Source of the DNA: an uncultured bacterium
GTDB lineage: Bacteria > Verrucomicrobiota > Lentisphaeria > Victivallales > Victivallaceae
NCBI GenBank assembly: GCA_949286445.1
Contig: CASECL010000006.1
Span: forward strand, 1-7,739
Length of the DNA stretch: 7,739 bases
Direction of reading: 5' to 3'
In this document: in pieces, positions 5,907 through 7,739 of the stretch
How positions within the stretch are numbered: position 1 is the first letter of the stretch
Layout of the letters: every line of letters begins with the position of its first letter
Notes under the pieces: generated by a model
What the model was told of the DNA's origin: nothing
The model's input: the letters and a program-made list of their open reading frames with translations, nothing else
Database searches by the model: none
Program-made: the position numbers and the translations under genes

Positions 5907-7484
5907 TCAGTGCTGGTAAATAAATTCTGATGAATTGATCAACGCCCAAACTATGTCATTGAAAAAACGCCATTGCGCCCTGCCCCGGAGTTTTTTCCAC
6001 TCGTCCAGCAGAAACTTTTTTTCCTCCGCCGTAGCCGGACGGGAGTAACAGAGTAAATACAGAGTATTTAATTTTTCCGCATTCTTTTTCCCTTTGAATT
6101 CCGGTCTGCGCCCCACCATCAAAGTTCGCTTGTAAAGTTCTCCGGAGTTGAAAAGGTACTGCCGCTGTTTGGCAGTGATCGAGTTATTGCGTTCCTCCAG
6201 CAGTCCGGAATCCCGCGCCGGGCGGCCGAAAAGCAGCAGAAAAGCGTTGGATACCGAGCCGTCTTCCAGCAGTACGGTCCGGCCATCCGGCGGAAAGTAG
6301 CTGAAAGGTTCCGGTATTACGCTGGAATAGTTCCGTTTTGCACCGGAAAGGTCACAAATCATATCATCCAGCACTTCACCGGGGATGCGCCGGACGGTGA
6401 ATACGGCAAAATGCTGTTCCGCTTCCGCCCGTTCCTCCGGTTTTCCGGATAAGGAGCTTGCGCGGTAGGCACTGGTCAAAGCCATTTCACGGAGCAGTTT
6501 TCTCAAATCGTAACCGTTTACAGCAAAGTATGAGGCCAAATACTCCAGCAGTTCCGGATTGGCAGGTGTGTTATCAGGCGAAAGGTCATCCGCCGGTTCA
6601 ACAATGCCCCGGCCGAAGAGACTCTGCCACATCCGGTTGACCATGGCCCGGCAGAAAATCGGATTGTAAAATTCAAAGAGATAACGCTGGAAAACTTCTC
6701 CCGGCAGTTCACCTTTCCGGCCTTTGACCACCCGGCCGGGGAAAAAGAAATATTCATCTTTTTCCAGCGGCAGCTGATAAACAATTTCCTCTTTCCACTC
6801 CATGGTGGATTTGAATTTTATCCGGGAGAAGAGCGAAGCCAGCGACTTTTTCTCCTGTTCCGGGAGTTTGTCGTACCGCAATCCCAGCAAAGTCAGCGCG
6901 GCCGCTCCGGCAATCCCCTCCCCGGTTTTATTGGCGCAGGCACGGTAGAAATTTACTTCCGGAACCCGGAAATTACTCCCCCGGGATAACAAGAGAGAAG
7001 ATACAAATTCTTTCACCGACTCATTTCCAGTCAGAAATGCGCGTATCCGGGCGGAATAAGCCTGTACTGCATTGGGCCAGAGATTGATGGGAAACTCGGA
7101 CTTCACCCGCAATGCATCCCCCAGCAGCATACTGCGGTAATTGACAAAATCTTCCGATGATAGAAGTTTTTCAAGGAGTTTTTCATACTTATCTTCTGAT
7201 TTATCCGCCAGATAGCTTTCCGTTTCCTCCAGCGTGGGAAGCCGCCCGGCAAAGTCCAGGTAAACCCGCCGCAGCAGTACCGGGTCGGAGGCTTCCGGCG
7301 GAACAGGAAGATTACAGCGTTTCCAGTCGGCAAAAAGCAATTTATCCAATTGAGTACGGCATTTTACCGGAGCGGCTTTTTCATAAACCAGAGCGGCTTG
7401 GTTTTCATTTTTATCCGCCGCCATACCCGGACTGAAAACAACAGAACACAGCAAAAGTAATATTGCCATCGGTATCCGGTTCAT
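5907..7484 (-). CDS. Secreted DUF1549/DUF1553 protein without cytochrome domain
   Basis: A 525-residue protein with an N-terminal hydrophobic signal (about residues 5-22, ending near PGMAA), so it is probably exported. The DUF1549 part spans about 43-240 and shows LRRVYLDFAGRLPTLEETESYL (71-92), the family's RRvyLDltGlpPt motif. The DUF1553 part spans about 263-521. It has NPIFCRAMVNRMWQSLFGRG (274-293), EPADDLSPDNTPANPELLEYL (296-316), the alpha-helical LLREMALTSAYR (330-341) and the terminal WALINSSEFIYQH. The two families nearly always occur in one protein, usually beside DUF1501; their function is unknown. The protein is short for the group: no CxxCH haem motif, LamG or other extra domain. 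The site usually rich in Cys before a conserved ER reads RDSGLLEER (424-432). The start at 7484 is chosen because GAGGAAA lies just upstream and the signal follows directly. The ATG at 7526 falls almost on the predicted transcription start. Confidence 0.93.
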   Translation of the reverse strand: MNRIPMAILLLLCSVVFSPGMAADKNENQAALVYEKAAPVKCRTQLDKLLFADWKRCNLPVPPEASDPVLLRRVYLDFAGRLPTLEETESYLADKSEDKYEKLLEKLLSSEDFVNYRSMLLGDALRVKSEFPINLWPNAVQAYSARIRAFLTGNESVKEFVSSLLLSRGSNFRVPEVNFYRACANKTGEGIAGAAALTLLGLRYDKLPEQEKKSLASLFSRIKFKSTMEWKEEIVYQLPLEKDEYFFFPGRVVKGRKGELPGEVFQRYLFEFYNPIFCRAMVNRMWQSLFGRGIVEPADDLSPDNTPANPELLEYLASYFAVNGYDLRKLLREMALTSAYRASSLSGKPEERAEAEQHFAVFTVRRIPGEVLDDMICDLSGAKRNYSSVIPEPFSYFPPDGRTVLLEDGSVSNAFLLLFGRPARDSGLLEERNNSITAKQRQYLFNSGELYKRTLMVGRRPEFKGKKNAEKLNTLYLLCYSRPATAEEKKFLLDEWKKLRGRAQWRFFNDIVWALINSSEFIYQH

Positions 7485-7489
7485 TTTAA

Positions 7490-7496
7490 TTTCCTC
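7490..7496 (-). promoter_or_regulatory. Ribosome binding site of the first operon gene
   Basis: GAGGAAA on the minus strand, with GAGG ending 8 nt before the ATG at 7484. The alternative ATG at 7526 has only a poor GAG-containing stretch before it, so this site decides the start. Confidence 0.7.
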
Positions 7497-7535
7497 GTGT
7501 TTTTTAGGGTATTTCAAATTTATCATCTGCTGCTC

Positions 7536-7564
7536 AATATAAATGAAGCCGCACGCTTTTTCAA
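7536..7564 (-). promoter_or_regulatory. Sigma-70-type promoter of the DUF1549-DUF1501-PPC operon
   Basis: Minus strand TTGAAA (7564-7559), a 17-nt spacer and TATATT (7541-7536). The expected transcription start is near 7528, giving a leader of about 44 nt before the ATG at 7484. The -10 hexamer and spacer length are identical to those of the hisB promoter in this window, which strengthens both calls. I see no operator-like palindrome around it. Confidence 0.7.
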
Positions 7565-7598
7565 GGCGGCAAATTCCGGCAAAGTCAACTGCTGGCTT

Positions 7599-7739
7599 CT
7601 ATAACAACGGGCAGACTCCGGTTTTTCCGATGTTTCCACTTTTACGCTGTCTGCTCCGGATGCCGGCGATGCCAGGATCGGCGGACAGAAATTCCTCCGC
7701 AGTACTCGCAAAACCCCGTTTCAGCAGCACCGGGTTACC
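7599..7739 (-). other. Possible 3' end of an upstream gene, or non-coding
   Basis: One minus-strand frame is open from the right edge for 46 codons and ends in TAG at 7601-7599, 35 nt before the operon promoter. Its first part (NPVLLKRGFASTAEEFLSAD) uses codons like the neighbouring genes, while the later part is Arg/Gly/Ser-rich and unconvincing. Other frames on both strands are also partly open here. I do not recognise a family. No terminator hairpin with a U-run follows the TAG. Confidence 0.2.

Noticed and set aside
2..5928. Identical 13-mer GGTAAATAAATTC at 2-14 and 5916-5928
   Set aside because: Both copies encode Glu-Phe-Ile-Tyr on the minus strand in unrelated proteins; the match follows from the same four residues.
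7523..7711. Minus-strand 62-codon frame crossing the operon promoter
   Set aside because: It relies on a TTG start without a good ribosome binding site and runs through both promoter hexamers.
7599..7739. Resemblance of NPVLLKRGFASTAEEFL to the RecJ N-terminal pattern
   Set aside because: RecJ would continue for several hundred residues, but the frame stops after 46 codons, so the likeness is probably chance.

Overview
The window is a densely packed stretch in which every gene I can support lies on the minus strand, so transcription runs from the right edge to the left. The strongest clue to the organism is a trio of secreted proteins of the DUF1549/DUF1553, DUF1501 and PPC-domain type. These families are abundant in the Planctomycetes-Verrucomicrobia-Lentisphaerae (PVC) group. 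The moderate base composition, compact genes and purine-rich Shine-Dalgarno sites fit a Lentisphaerota or Kiritimatiellota-like bacterium better than a high-GC planctomycete. That placement is inference.

Layout from right to left (direction of transcription): positions 7565-7739 hold no gene I can name, only an open frame entering from the edge and ending in TAG at 7599. A good sigma-70-type promoter (7564-7536) then drives a three-gene operon. The order is a DUF1549/DUF1553 protein (7484-5907), a DUF1501 protein (5892-4573) and a protein with a TIG-like N-terminus, two PPC-like domains and a lysine-rich tail (4576-2717). The first two genes are 14 nt apart and the last two overlap by 4 nt (ATGA). 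All three start with a Sec-type signal peptide. A consensus promoter (TTGACA, 17 nt, TATATT) overlaps the stop codon of the third gene and serves hisB (2652-2065), imidazoleglycerol-phosphate dehydratase. After 142 nt comes a secreted protein with a C39/papain-like cysteine peptidase domain (1922-606). After a further 114 nt comes the N-terminal part of a CPBP-family intramembrane protease (491 to beyond the left edge).

How they fit together: the trio looks like one functional unit acting outside the cytoplasm. The families regularly occur together, yet to my knowledge their biochemical role is not established, so this is the most likely place for an undescribed system. hisB is a housekeeping gene with its own promoter and is probably not functionally tied to the trio. 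The C39-like protein and the CPBP protein are both predicted proteases, one exported and one in the membrane, but nothing in the sequence shows that they act together. I see no tRNA, rRNA, CRISPR array, insertion sequence or convincing rho-independent terminator.
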